DNA from: CAZEDM01 sp964511075
GTDB lineage: Bacteria > Zixibacteria > MSB-5A5 > RBG-16-43-9
Reading direction: 5' to 3'
DNA: 64,000 nt
NCBI GenBank assembly: GCA_964511075.1
Contig: CAZEDM010000004.1
Location: 186,001 to 250,000 of the forward strand
This document shows positions 52,727 to 60,910 of the stretch, piece by piece. Numbering within the stretch: position 1 is the stretch's first letter; the number at the start of each line of letters is the position of its first letter. The position numbers and the translations under genes are program-made. The notes under the pieces were generated by a model, which saw only the letters and a program-made list of their open reading frames with translations, was not told the DNA's origin and did no database searches.

Positions 52727-53891
52727 AAAACCCCAATGTATTTTTTAACCTCTCAATAAAATCCTTATCCCCTTTTGGCGGCTTTATTCCGGACTTCTCC
52801 GAAAGCTCTTTTAATATTCTTTTTTCCTCAGAAGAAAGCGAAGTCGGTGTCCAGACCAGGACACGGACTATCTGGTCGCCTTTGCCATAAGAATGCAGAT
52901 GGGGAATCCCTTTTCCTCTCAGCCTGAAAAGCCTGCCCGACTGTGTGCCAGCCGGAATCTTTAATTTCACCCTGCCGTCCAGGGTTGGCACCTCTGCCTC
53001 GCTCCCTAATGCTGCCTGGGGAAAACCTATTGCCAGCTCGTAGAGCAGGTCGTCATCGTGTCTGGTAAAGTCCGGGTGCTCCTGCTCCTCGATGAAAACC
53101 AGCACGTCACCTGCAGGACCTCCCCTTTTGCCGTAATTCCCTGCACCCCGCACAGGAATATAGTTCCCGGTACTTACCCCCGGAGGCACTTTTACCGTAA
53201 TGGTGCTTTCCCCTCTTGCCCTGCCGTCACCGCCGCAGGCTGAACAGGCTTTCTCGATCACCTCGCCTGAGCCGCCGCAGAGATTGCAGGTGGTAATTAT
53301 AATAGACTGTCCCAAAAAAGAACGCGATACTTTTCTTGCCTCTCCTGTGCCGTGACAGGTAGGGCAGGTTCTTTTGGAAGTCCCTTTTTCTGCTCCGCTT
53401 CCCTCGCAGTCCGAACACCTGACCAGCCTCTTGAGCTTGATCGTCTTCTCGACGCCCGTGGCAATCTCTTCCAGGGTCAGTTTAAGCTTGATCTGCAGAT
53501 CCTCGCCCTTAACGGGTCCGCGCCTGGACCTGGAGGTTCTTCTTCCCCCGAAGATGTCTAAATCCTCGAACCCGAATGCCCCGAAATCCCGCATGAAAGT
53601 TCTCAGGGCATCCCCGATATCGAAACTCCCGAAATCAAAACCCTCAAAGCCTGTTCCGGCTCCCACACCAACCCCTACATGCCCGAACTGGTCGTACCTT
53701 TTTCTTTTAGCCGGGTCTTTCAATACTTCATACGCCTCGGTTGCCTCCTTGAACTTCTCCTCAGCCTCCTTGTTCCCCGGGTTCCTGTCCGGATGGTATT
53801 GCAGAGCTAACTTCCGGTAAGCCTTTTTTACGTCCTCTTCGCTGGCACCTCTTTCCAGTCCCAGGACCTCGTAATAATCTCTTTTAGCCAT
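52725..53891 (-). CDS. dnaJ: Chaperone DnaJ
   Basis: A full-length 388-residue type I J-protein. The J-domain (1-70) has YHPDRNPG including the HPD motif. A Gly/Phe-rich linker follows (about 70-110). Four zinc-finger repeats come next (CSDCEGSG, CPTCHGTG, CNLCGGSG, CSACGGDG), then C-terminal substrate-binding domains. It stimulates DnaK ATPase and delivers unfolded proteins. It is not next to dnaK/grpE, which lie 7-10 kb away on the same strand. No CIRCE element is seen upstream. Confidence 0.97.
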   Translation of the reverse strand: MAKRDYYEVLGLERGASEEDVKKAYRKLALQYHPDRNPGNKEAEEKFKEATEAYEVLKDPAKRKRYDQFGHVGVGVGAGTGFEGFDFGSFDIGDALRTFMRDFGAFGFEDLDIFGGRRTSRSRRGPVKGEDLQIKLKLTLEEIATGVEKTIKLKRLVRCSDCEGSGAEKGTSKRTCPTCHGTGEARKVSRSFLGQSIIITTCNLCGGSGEVIEKACSACGGDGRARGESTITVKVPPGVSTGNYIPVRGAGNYGKRGGPAGDVLVFIEEQEHPDFTRHDDDLLYELAIGFPQAALGSEAEVPTLDGRVKLKIPAGTQSGRLFRLRGKGIPHLHSYGKGDQIVRVLVWTPTSLSSEEKRILKELSEKSGIKPPKGDKDFIERLKNTLGF

Positions 53892-53988
53892 ATCTTGAAA
53901 ATCTGTTTTTATCTTTTTACGAATTCGGCTAATTAAAAGTAAATATATACATTTAATCTGTCAACTGTCAACCCTTAAGGTTCCAAAT

Positions 53989-56304
53989 CTATTTTATCTC
54001 TATTTTCTGACCTTTCCCCTTACGGACATTGGATATTATCTCCAGGTCTTTTTTGTATTTTTCGTTCTGCGGATCATGCTCCGCTGCTTTCCTTATATAT
54101 ACTTCTGCTCTGGCATAATCCCCTTTTCTGAAATAGACCCATCCCCGGGTATCAAAGATGACCCCGGGATCCGAGGGATTTAAAAACAGTGCTTCATCGC
54201 AGAATCTCAGTGCCCAATCCAGGTCCTCATTCTTCTTAACCTTCTCCCAGGCAAACCCCTGGAGAAGGTCAGCCATCTTGTCTTTTTGAACCGAATCAGG
54301 ATTCAAGGCAATAGTTGATTCTATCTCTTCTGACAACTCATCCAGACTCTCGAGCTTGAAATAGGCACCGGCTAAAAGCAGGCTTAAAGAGACTTTTTCA
54401 TCTTTACTTATACCGGGAATATCCAGTAAGAGTTTTGCCTGCTCCACAGCCCGCTCATATTCTCCCTGAACCAGATAAAGCTGAGCCAGGCTGATCCGGT
54501 TCAATACCATACTTGAGTCAGCTTCTATCCCTTTTAAAAACTCCTTCTCCGCCAGAGCCGATTCCCCCTGTTCGGCAAAAAGTTCTCCTAATAGATTATG
54601 ATTCATACCTGAGCCGTTCATCTTAACCGCTTTTTTGTATTCCTCCTCTGCCAGCTCCCGTCTTCCGGTTTTGTGAAAAAGCAGCCCTTTCCATTCGTGA
54701 ACGTTCCCATAATCCGGGGCAAATTTCTGGAGTTTGTCGAACCAATATTCTGATTCCGGATACCTCTTAAGCTCCGAGCTCAATGCTCCTAATAAAAACA
54801 TAGCCTCCAGACAATGGGGATTTCTCTTGTACGCTTTTTCCAGCTCAGAAACAGCAGCAATCTTATTCTGTGAATCCATATAGAACTGCGCCCTTGCCAG
54901 ATAGACATTGGCGGAGTATCCCCTTATCTGCCATATCCCGAAGAGGGTGGTGATAAATAAAATCAGAGAGTAGATGAGAACTTTCAATCCCTGCGGGAAC
55001 TTTCCTGAAGAGGATGCCGCTGAGGTTTTTTCCATTCGAGGAGTTTTATCTTTTAAGGCCAAAGCCATAAGGAGAGAAAGATACAGCCAGAAGAAAAAAT
55101 CAGGACCGGTCCATCTCAGGCTGACACAGACCAGACCCTGGATCAAGCCTGCGGATAGTCCGCCGAGAAGGCCAAGTGCCAGAACCTTTTTGCCGGGGTC
55201 TTGTTCCTGCCGGATGAATTTGAAGGCTTTATAGTAGACCCCTCCCATTATCCAGACGAAAAGTGCCAGCCCGATTATCCCCAGCTCTGACCAGATTTCC
55301 AGATACTCGTTTTCCGCATGCAGGACGTTTCCCATGGGAACGAGCTTATAGAAATCAGGGACAGAATAAGCCGGGAAAAATATCTGAAAATTCCCCAGCC
55401 CGACCCCGAACCACAAATCACTTTTTATGAGATTCCAGGCAGACTCCCATATTTTCAGACGGATGAATAACGACCCTTCCCCAGGAGAGGTCTGTGAAAA
55501 TCTTTTCGCCAGGCTATCCGGACCTGTATCAATCAGGAAAAAGATAACCGTTACTGCTATAATCAGGAATCCCCAGAAAAGGATCTTTCTTCTCCCGGAA
55601 AATCTCCAGAGCTTAAACAGGAAAGATACGGCTCCTATGAATAGAAAAGACAGGAGTGATGCAACGATTGCCCCCCTGCTTCTTGTCAGGAACAAAGCTG
55701 ACAATCCCGCAAGAGATACCAAAAGATAAAATATTTTTTTCTTATCTGAGGAAAGCAGGAAGACCCAGGCAGCCAAAGGCAGAGTTATAGCCAAAAACCC
55801 TCCCAGGAAATTGGGATTGCCAAAAGTCGAGCTTATCCTTCCGGGATAGGGAGGTATCCAGGCGGCAAAGGAGACCCCTGCTGTTTGCAATATCCCTATC
55901 AGCGATACCAAGCCCGTTGATAGGATGACGGTTTTTATCAGGAAGGAAAGCTTCCTGAAATCCGGGACCGCATTCACTATCAAGAGGTACAGCAGGACGA
56001 AAAACACAAGCTTCAAAAACGCCATAGATGAAGCATATTTATACTGGCTGAAAATCAAGGAGAGGATCGAATAGCCGCAGTAAAGTAGAATCGGATAGAT
56101 AAGGGGAAATCTGATAGAACTTCTCCTGTATAAAAATTGATTAAGGACAAAAATGAGAGATAGCCCTAAAATCAGGGTTTGAAAAAATACGGTCTTCAAA
56201 AGGAAACTGTGGCTCTGATTATAAGGAGAGCCGATCAGGGCAACCCCCAGGATCAAAAAAGAGAAAGACAGGACAATACCGTTATCTTTGAAAAAATTCT
56301 TCAT
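53989..56304 (-). CDS. O-antigen ligase-like polytopic membrane protein with TPR domain
   Basis: A 771-residue protein with about 10-12 membrane helices in the first 460 residues. The Wzy/WaaL-type region holds GRISSTFGNPNFLGGFLA (about 155-172) and the large loop with HAENEYLEIWSELGIIG (about 330-346), the conserved His-containing segment of O-antigen ligases. The remaining 300 residues are tetratricopeptide repeats (MFLLGALSSELKRYPESE, WKGLLFHKTGRRELAEEEYK, VYFRKGDYARAEVYIRKA). It probably links or polymerises a surface glycan at the periplasmic face. Other polysaccharide genes are absent, so the glycan is unknown. The ligase-TPR fusion is common in candidate phyla. Confidence 0.85.
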   Translation of the reverse strand: MKNFFKDNGIVLSFSFLILGVALIGSPYNQSHSFLLKTVFFQTLILGLSLIFVLNQFLYRRSSIRFPLIYPILLYCGYSILSLIFSQYKYASSMAFLKLVFFVLLYLLIVNAVPDFRKLSFLIKTVILSTGLVSLIGILQTAGVSFAAWIPPYPGRISSTFGNPNFLGGFLAITLPLAAWVFLLSSDKKKIFYLLVSLAGLSALFLTRSRGAIVASLLSFLFIGAVSFLFKLWRFSGRRKILFWGFLIIAVTVIFFLIDTGPDSLAKRFSQTSPGEGSLFIRLKIWESAWNLIKSDLWFGVGLGNFQIFFPAYSVPDFYKLVPMGNVLHAENEYLEIWSELGIIGLALFVWIMGGVYYKAFKFIRQEQDPGKKVLALGLLGGLSAGLIQGLVCVSLRWTGPDFFFWLYLSLLMALALKDKTPRMEKTSAASSSGKFPQGLKVLIYSLILFITTLFGIWQIRGYSANVYLARAQFYMDSQNKIAAVSELEKAYKRNPHCLEAMFLLGALSSELKRYPESEYWFDKLQKFAPDYGNVHEWKGLLFHKTGRRELAEEEYKKAVKMNGSGMNHNLLGELFAEQGESALAEKEFLKGIEADSSMVLNRISLAQLYLVQGEYERAVEQAKLLLDIPGISKDEKVSLSLLLAGAYFKLESLDELSEEIESTIALNPDSVQKDKMADLLQGFAWEKVKKNEDLDWALRFCDEALFLNPSDPGVIFDTRGWVYFRKGDYARAEVYIRKAAEHDPQNEKYKKDLEIISNVRKGKGQKIEIK

Positions 56305-56587
56305 TCATCCTAAAGATAAGTAACTTTTTCCCTAAATCCATTGAAAATTAAGTATGATCAGATGAGCAGACTGAAACATAACCTTGTTCCATTTGATACC
56401 TCTTGAGTCATATTTTCGCACAGGGTGAAATTTAATTTTTTATTAATACGATAAAAACTATCCTCTTTCGCCTTTTTATCCTCATATAAATCCCATAAAC
56501 TCTTTGACTTTAAGCCAATTTGGATTATCTTATTAAGGCAGGCTGGATTTGTTACAGTCTGAATATTTCTAACCGGGAGGGTATTTT

Positions 56588-57052
56588 ATGTCAGAATTTC
56601 AGATCTCAACCCAGGACGATATATCCAAAGTAACCCTGGTCTCGGTACCCGACGTTCCGGGAATAGCCGCCAGGGTTTTCGGCAGTTTATGGGCACATGG
56701 ATTCAACGTGCAGTTGATAACCTCCTCCTCCGGCGCCGGCGGAAAGGTAAACCTCACCTTCGTCCTGGCCAAAAAAGACCTACAGTCAGCCATGTTCGAA
56801 TTAAAAAAGATCAGAGAGGATATTAAGGCTGAAGAATTAGCTGTGGACCCGGAGGTGGCTCTGGTTACTATCGCTCATCCCCAGCTTTCTCAAACACCTG
56901 GCGTTGCCGGAAAAGCTTTTGATATTTTAGCCTCCTGCGACATCAACGTTCAGGCGGTCTGCACTTCAATGACCACCTTGCAATGCCTGATAGCTAAAAA
57001 TCATCTCGATCTGGCAGCCCAGGCACTACAAAGGGAATTCGGATCGTCTTAA
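56588..57052 (+). CDS. Stand-alone tandem ACT-domain protein
   Basis: The 154 residues form two ACT domains (about 11-80 and 84-152), with VPDVPGIAARVFGSLWAHG and TPGVAGKAFDILASCDINVQ as the ligand-loop segments. They resemble the regulatory tail of aspartate kinase, but no kinase domain is attached. A GGGAGG site lies 7 bases before the ATG. It may bind an amino acid and regulate a partner encoded elsewhere. The next gene downstream (TPR lipoprotein) is not obviously related. Confidence 0.85.
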   Translation: MSEFQISTQDDISKVTLVSVPDVPGIAARVFGSLWAHGFNVQLITSSSGAGGKVNLTFVLAKKDLQSAMFELKKIREDIKAEELAVDPEVALVTIAHPQLSQTPGVAGKAFDILASCDINVQAVCTSMTTLQCLIAKNHLDLAAQALQREFGSS

Positions 57053-57126
57053 AATCTTAGAGTTCAGATTCAAAAAGAAGCGGGCTATCCAAGCCTGATA
57101 TACTAACTCTTTAAAAGGAGAGAACG

Positions 57127-58596
57127 ATGAAAAACCATAGTATAATCAGCAATGCGTTATTGCTTGTCATTAGTTCTCTTTTATTTGTGATAATCGGCTG
57201 CTCAACCTCCAACCAGGGTAAGGTACCGCTCACCACCTCCTCTGAAAATGCGCGGGAATATTTCCTGCAGGGACGTGACCTGTTTGACAAGATTCGCCTT
57301 CCGGAAGCTCTCGAGCTTTTCGAAAAATCCGTGGCTGAGGACCCCAACTTCGCCATGGGATACTTATACTTGGCGGCAGCCCAGCCCAGTGCAAAGGGAC
57401 TCTTCGAAAATCTTGACAGGGCCGTGGCTCTGGCGGATAAAGTCTCCGAGGGTGAGCGCTTGTGGATTCTCGGAGTTAAAGCAGGCGTTGATGGTCTCCC
57501 CATGAAACAGAGGGAGTATTATCAGAAACTGACTGAAATGTATCCCAATGACCAGCAGACACACTACCTTCTGGCTAACCATTACTTCGTTCAACAGGAA
57601 TACGAACTGGCGGTTGAAGAATACAGGAAGGCAACAGAGATCGATCCCGATTTTTCCGCACCCTACAATCAGTTAGGTTATACCTACAGAATTCTGGAGG
57701 ATTACGCTGAATCCGAAAACGCTTTCAAAAAATACATCCAGCTGATTCCGGACGATCCCAACCCCTACGACTCCTATGCAGAGCTGCTGATGAAAATAGG
57801 CAAGTACGACCAATCCATAGAAACCTACCGAAAAGCTTTAACGATCAACCCGGATTTTGTTACCTCGTACATCGGCATAGCCTCGAATCTTGTTTTCAAA
57901 GGAATGCACCAGGAAGCCCGAGTAGAACTTCAGAAATTTTATGATAAGGCTCACAATGACGGGCAGCGGCGTGCGGCCCACTTTTCCATGGCGGTCTCAT
58001 ACGTGGATGAGGGGAATACGGGCAAGGCTTTAGAGGAGCTGAAAAAGCAATACGCCATAGCAGAGAAAATCGGGGACGCTTCTGCCATGGCCGGGGACCT
58101 GGTGATAATGGGCAATATTCTGCTTGAATCCGGAAAGTATGATGAGGCAAGGAAAAGATACGAAGAGGCATTAAAGCTCGTCAAGGAATCGGACCTTTCC
58201 CAAGAGGTAAAGGAGAATGCGGACCGCATCTATCTCTTTAATATCGCGCGTGTCGATCTGATGAAGAAAGACTTTGCCGGCGCCAAAGCGAAATCCGAGA
58301 ATTTCAGAGAAAAAGTCGAAGCCATAAATAATCCGTTTCAAATTCGACTCTCGCACCAGCTGACCGGAATGATCGCGCTCCAGGAAAAGGATTACGACAA
58401 GGCACTGGAGGAGCTAAATCAGGCTAATCAACAAAGCCCCTATAATATTTACAGAATTGCGCTGACATACAAAGGCAAGGGTGACATCGAGAAAGCCAGG
58501 GAACTATGCACGAAAGCTGCGGAGTTTAACGTGATTAACAGCTTGGACTATGCCTTCGTCAGAAAAAAAGCCAGACTGCAGTTGGATTCGATGTAA
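57127..58596 (+). CDS. TPR-repeat lipoprotein
   Basis: A 489-residue protein with a lipoprotein signal (FVIIGCSTS, Cys about 25). About ten tetratricopeptide-like helical repeats follow, such as NYFVQQEYELAVEEYRKATE-type, QLGYTYRILEDYAESENAFK and YAELLMKIGKYDQSIETYRK. It is likely a periplasm-facing scaffold for protein interactions. An AAAGGAGAG site precedes the ATG. No catalytic domain is recognised. Confidence 0.87.
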   Translation: MKNHSIISNALLLVISSLLFVIIGCSTSNQGKVPLTTSSENAREYFLQGRDLFDKIRLPEALELFEKSVAEDPNFAMGYLYLAAAQPSAKGLFENLDRAVALADKVSEGERLWILGVKAGVDGLPMKQREYYQKLTEMYPNDQQTHYLLANHYFVQQEYELAVEEYRKATEIDPDFSAPYNQLGYTYRILEDYAESENAFKKYIQLIPDDPNPYDSYAELLMKIGKYDQSIETYRKALTINPDFVTSYIGIASNLVFKGMHQEARVELQKFYDKAHNDGQRRAAHFSMAVSYVDEGNTGKALEELKKQYAIAEKIGDASAMAGDLVIMGNILLESGKYDEARKRYEEALKLVKESDLSQEVKENADRIYLFNIARVDLMKKDFAGAKAKSENFREKVEAINNPFQIRLSHQLTGMIALQEKDYDKALEELNQANQQSPYNIYRIALTYKGKGDIEKARELCTKAAEFNVINSLDYAFVRKKARLQLDSM

Positions 58597-58951
58597 GGAG
58601 CTTCAGAGGACGATGTAAGAACGTGTTTCAGGCGTAGGGGCACGGCATGCCGTGCCCTTGCTCTTTAGTAGTGCGACCCTTTAGGGTCGTAAAAAATGCA
58701 GAGAGAGAAGATAGCTGTGTCCATCCGTAAAAAATGTAATTCAAAAGCCCTTCCCTTTTCATTTTTTTCGAATTTACGAGTCTTTAAATCTATATGAAGT
58801 CATCCGACAATAAGAATATAACTGACTGAAATTTGCAGAACTTCTTCAGTGGCAGGATGGTAAAAGATATTGTGCGAATCGAATATTAACAATATCCTAT
58901 CCTTGCACGTATTTGTTTTGTGCAAACTGAATATTCTTAAGAGGAGCAATT
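58597..58951. other. Intergenic gap with two palindromic elements
   Basis: No gene is seen in these 355 bases. They contain the perfect palindrome gggcacggcatgccgtgccc (58638-58657, preceded by gta-g) and the hairpin cgaccctttagggtcg (58674-58689, preceded by gtagtg). Read on the minus strand both end in CTAC, so both belong to the CTAC-tailed hairpin family. A GAGGAG-type site just before 58952 serves the next gene. Confidence 0.6.
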
Positions 58952-60190
58952 ATGAGCAAGAAACTTTCCGCAATTCTTTTCATCTTTATCTGCACGACGT
59001 TTGCATGGTTTATCCTAGGTGCCACAATCATACAGCGGACCAAGACCCAGGATAACAGACTCAGGAATGCAGTTGGTCAGCTCTGGGGGACTGTGCAAGT
59101 TCAAAAGGCACCATCAGTATACTACGAAACTGTGAGCAAAACAGAGACCAAACGCGTCGAGTCGGGTAAACCCATTAGCGAGATTCAGACCCGGACCATC
59201 GCTAATTATGTTCCGCTTAGATCCAGTCGGATTGACGTTTCCTTGTTTCTGCAGCATCGCAAGAAGGGATTGTTATGGTATCCGACTTATACCGTGGATT
59301 TTTCCGGGCATTATGTCGTATCCAACGATACCCCTGAACGCCGTGACTTGTTCATAAATTTCACCTTTCCTACCGCGGGAGCAGTTTACGATGATTTTCG
59401 TTTTATCGTGGGGGGCAAAGAACTTCAGAACATCGAGCCATCCTCCGGCTCGATAAAACAGCTTATTAAACTCGATCCCGGGCAGAGGGAAACAGTTGAG
59501 ATATCCTACAAATCGCAGGGCATGGACGAATGGTGGTATGAATTTGGCGAGAATGTGAGCCAGGTCAGGGATTTCCTGCTAAGCATTAAAACGAATTTTA
59601 AAAAAATAGATTTTCCTCAGAATAGCATTTCTCCGACTTCACGCGCCCAGATCAAAGATGGGTGGGACCTAAAATGGCAGTACTCCAATCTGCTGACCGG
59701 TGTAAAAATTGGTATGGATTTGCCCAACAAACTTAATCCGGGACCCTGGGTTAGCAAAGTCACTTTTTCTGCGCCGATTTCTCTTTTTCTGTTTTTCTTC
59801 CTGCTGTTTATTTTTACGACATTGCGGCAAATTGAAATCCATCCTATGAATTACTTCTTCCTGGGGGCGGCATTTTTCAGTTTCCATCTTCTGCTTGCCT
59901 ACCTGGTAGACCACATTTCCATCCACACTGCCTTTTTTCTGAGTTCCGCCGTTTCCATATTCTTGATGGTGACTTATATGAGACTTGTTGTGGGAATCCG
60001 ATTTGCTCTTCTGGAAATTGGAGTTACCCAGCTCATCTATCAGGTTTTATTTTCCTATACCTTTTTCTTCGAGGGGTTCACCGGCTTGGTCATCACCATA
60101 TTATGTATCTCGACTTTATTCGTGGTTATGCAGATGACAGGGAAATTAGACTGGGAAGCTGTATTTCAAAAGAAGAAAAGCACTGCATAA
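58952..60190 (+). CDS. CreD-like inner membrane protein
   Basis: A 412-residue protein with one N-terminal helix, a periplasmic beta-rich domain of about 230 residues and five or six C-terminal helices. Family marks are the IHPMNYFFLGAAFFSFHLLL segment, LVDHISIH, and the end FSYTFFFEGFTGLV followed by a hydrophobic helix and TGKLDW. These match the E. coli CreD membrane region. CreD belongs to an envelope-stress regulon, but no creBC genes are near, so the role is inferred. The N-terminal domain is more divergent. An AGAGGAG site precedes the ATG. Confidence 0.8.
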   Translation: MSKKLSAILFIFICTTFAWFILGATIIQRTKTQDNRLRNAVGQLWGTVQVQKAPSVYYETVSKTETKRVESGKPISEIQTRTIANYVPLRSSRIDVSLFLQHRKKGLLWYPTYTVDFSGHYVVSNDTPERRDLFINFTFPTAGAVYDDFRFIVGGKELQNIEPSSGSIKQLIKLDPGQRETVEISYKSQGMDEWWYEFGENVSQVRDFLLSIKTNFKKIDFPQNSISPTSRAQIKDGWDLKWQYSNLLTGVKIGMDLPNKLNPGPWVSKVTFSAPISLFLFFFLLFIFTTLRQIEIHPMNYFFLGAAFFSFHLLLAYLVDHISIHTAFFLSSAVSIFLMVTYMRLVVGIRFALLEIGVTQLIYQVLFSYTFFFEGFTGLVITILCISTLFVVMQMTGKLDWEAVFQKKKSTA

Positions 60191-60282
60191 AAATCGCCAG
60201 AGCCAAAGTTTTTCGTCAGTGTCTTTGCCAACGAAAAGGACTATATGGGGCTGGGAGCACTGCCTGCGAGTCGATATCTCTT

Positions 60283-60323
60283 AAAAGAGAAGCACCAGCA
60301 AGCTGGTGCACTCCTCTCTTTTT
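60283..60323 (+). terminator. Hairpin terminator after the CreD-like gene
   Basis: The inner stem gcaccagc-aa-gctggtgc is extended by outer aaaagag/ctctttt arms and followed by Ts. It lies about 90 bp after the stop, between convergent genes. The inner hairpin also resembles the short palindromic elements. Confidence 0.65.
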
Positions 60324-60340
60324 AGGGACGTCAAAAAATC

Positions 60341-60365
60341 GGGCAGAAGGATGTTCTGCCCCTAC
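60341..60365. repeat. CTAC-tailed hairpin
   Basis: The hairpin gggcagaa-ggatg-ttctgccc is followed by ctac, with the same design as 42798-42822 and 63430-63454. Confidence 0.6.
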
Positions 60366-60440
60366 AAACCTTGCCCTACATAAGAGATTTATGAAAATTT
60401 GAATGAGTCGAATCGAAAGGTTGATCTTAATTTAAGCTGA

Positions 60441-60476
60441 AAATAAAAAAACCCCGCTTGAGAAAAAGCGGGGTTT
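60441..60476 (-). terminator. Rho-independent terminator of the cold-shock gene
   Basis: On the minus strand the perfect 11-bp stem aaaccccgctt/aagcggggttt, with a 6-base loop, is followed by a T-run. It lies 24 bp after the cold-shock gene stop. Confidence 0.92.
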
Positions 60477-60499
60477 ATCAATGCGGTCAAATCATCTAT

Positions 60500-60703
60500 T
60501 TATAATTTAACTACATTAATTGCCTGCGGTCCTTTTGGACCCTCAGTGATCTCGAAGCTCACCTCATCACCCTCATTCAGGGACTTGTAGCCCTCTGACT
60601 TGATGGCGGTATAATGCACGAAAACATCCTTACCACCTTCCTTGTTCTCTATGAAGCCAAAACCCTTAGCCTCGTTGAACCACTTTACCTTACCTTCTGC
60701 CAA
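60500..60703 (-). CDS. Cold-shock domain protein (CspA family), probable TTG start
   Basis: The product is a single cold-shock domain with RNP1 KGFGFIENK and RNP2 VFVHYTAI; it binds single-stranded nucleic acid as an RNA chaperone. A TTG at 60703 gives LAEGKVKWFNEAKGFG at the usual family start and 67 residues, the normal size. The ribosome site AAAGGTGG lies about 10 bases before it. A GTG at 60724 would add seven residues but would overlap that ribosome site, so it is rejected. A strong terminator follows. Confidence 0.93.
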   Translation of the reverse strand: MAEGKVKWFNEAKGFGFIENKEGGKDVFVHYTAIKSEGYKSLNEGDEVSFEITEGPKGPQAINVVKL

Positions 60704-60910
60704 AACTTTTTCACCACCTTTCACTGGCTAAAAATTAAAAACAAAAAAACACAAAAACCCATCCAGGATTTTCGTGATTAACTGCCTTTTTCTAATCAAT
60801 CCACAACATTCTTACTATAACCTAAAAAACCTTTCAACTGAAAATATTATACGTAATCAAAAATGATTTGTCAATCAAAATCTCAAGCCAGTACGAAAGT
60901 TTCTTTTCAC

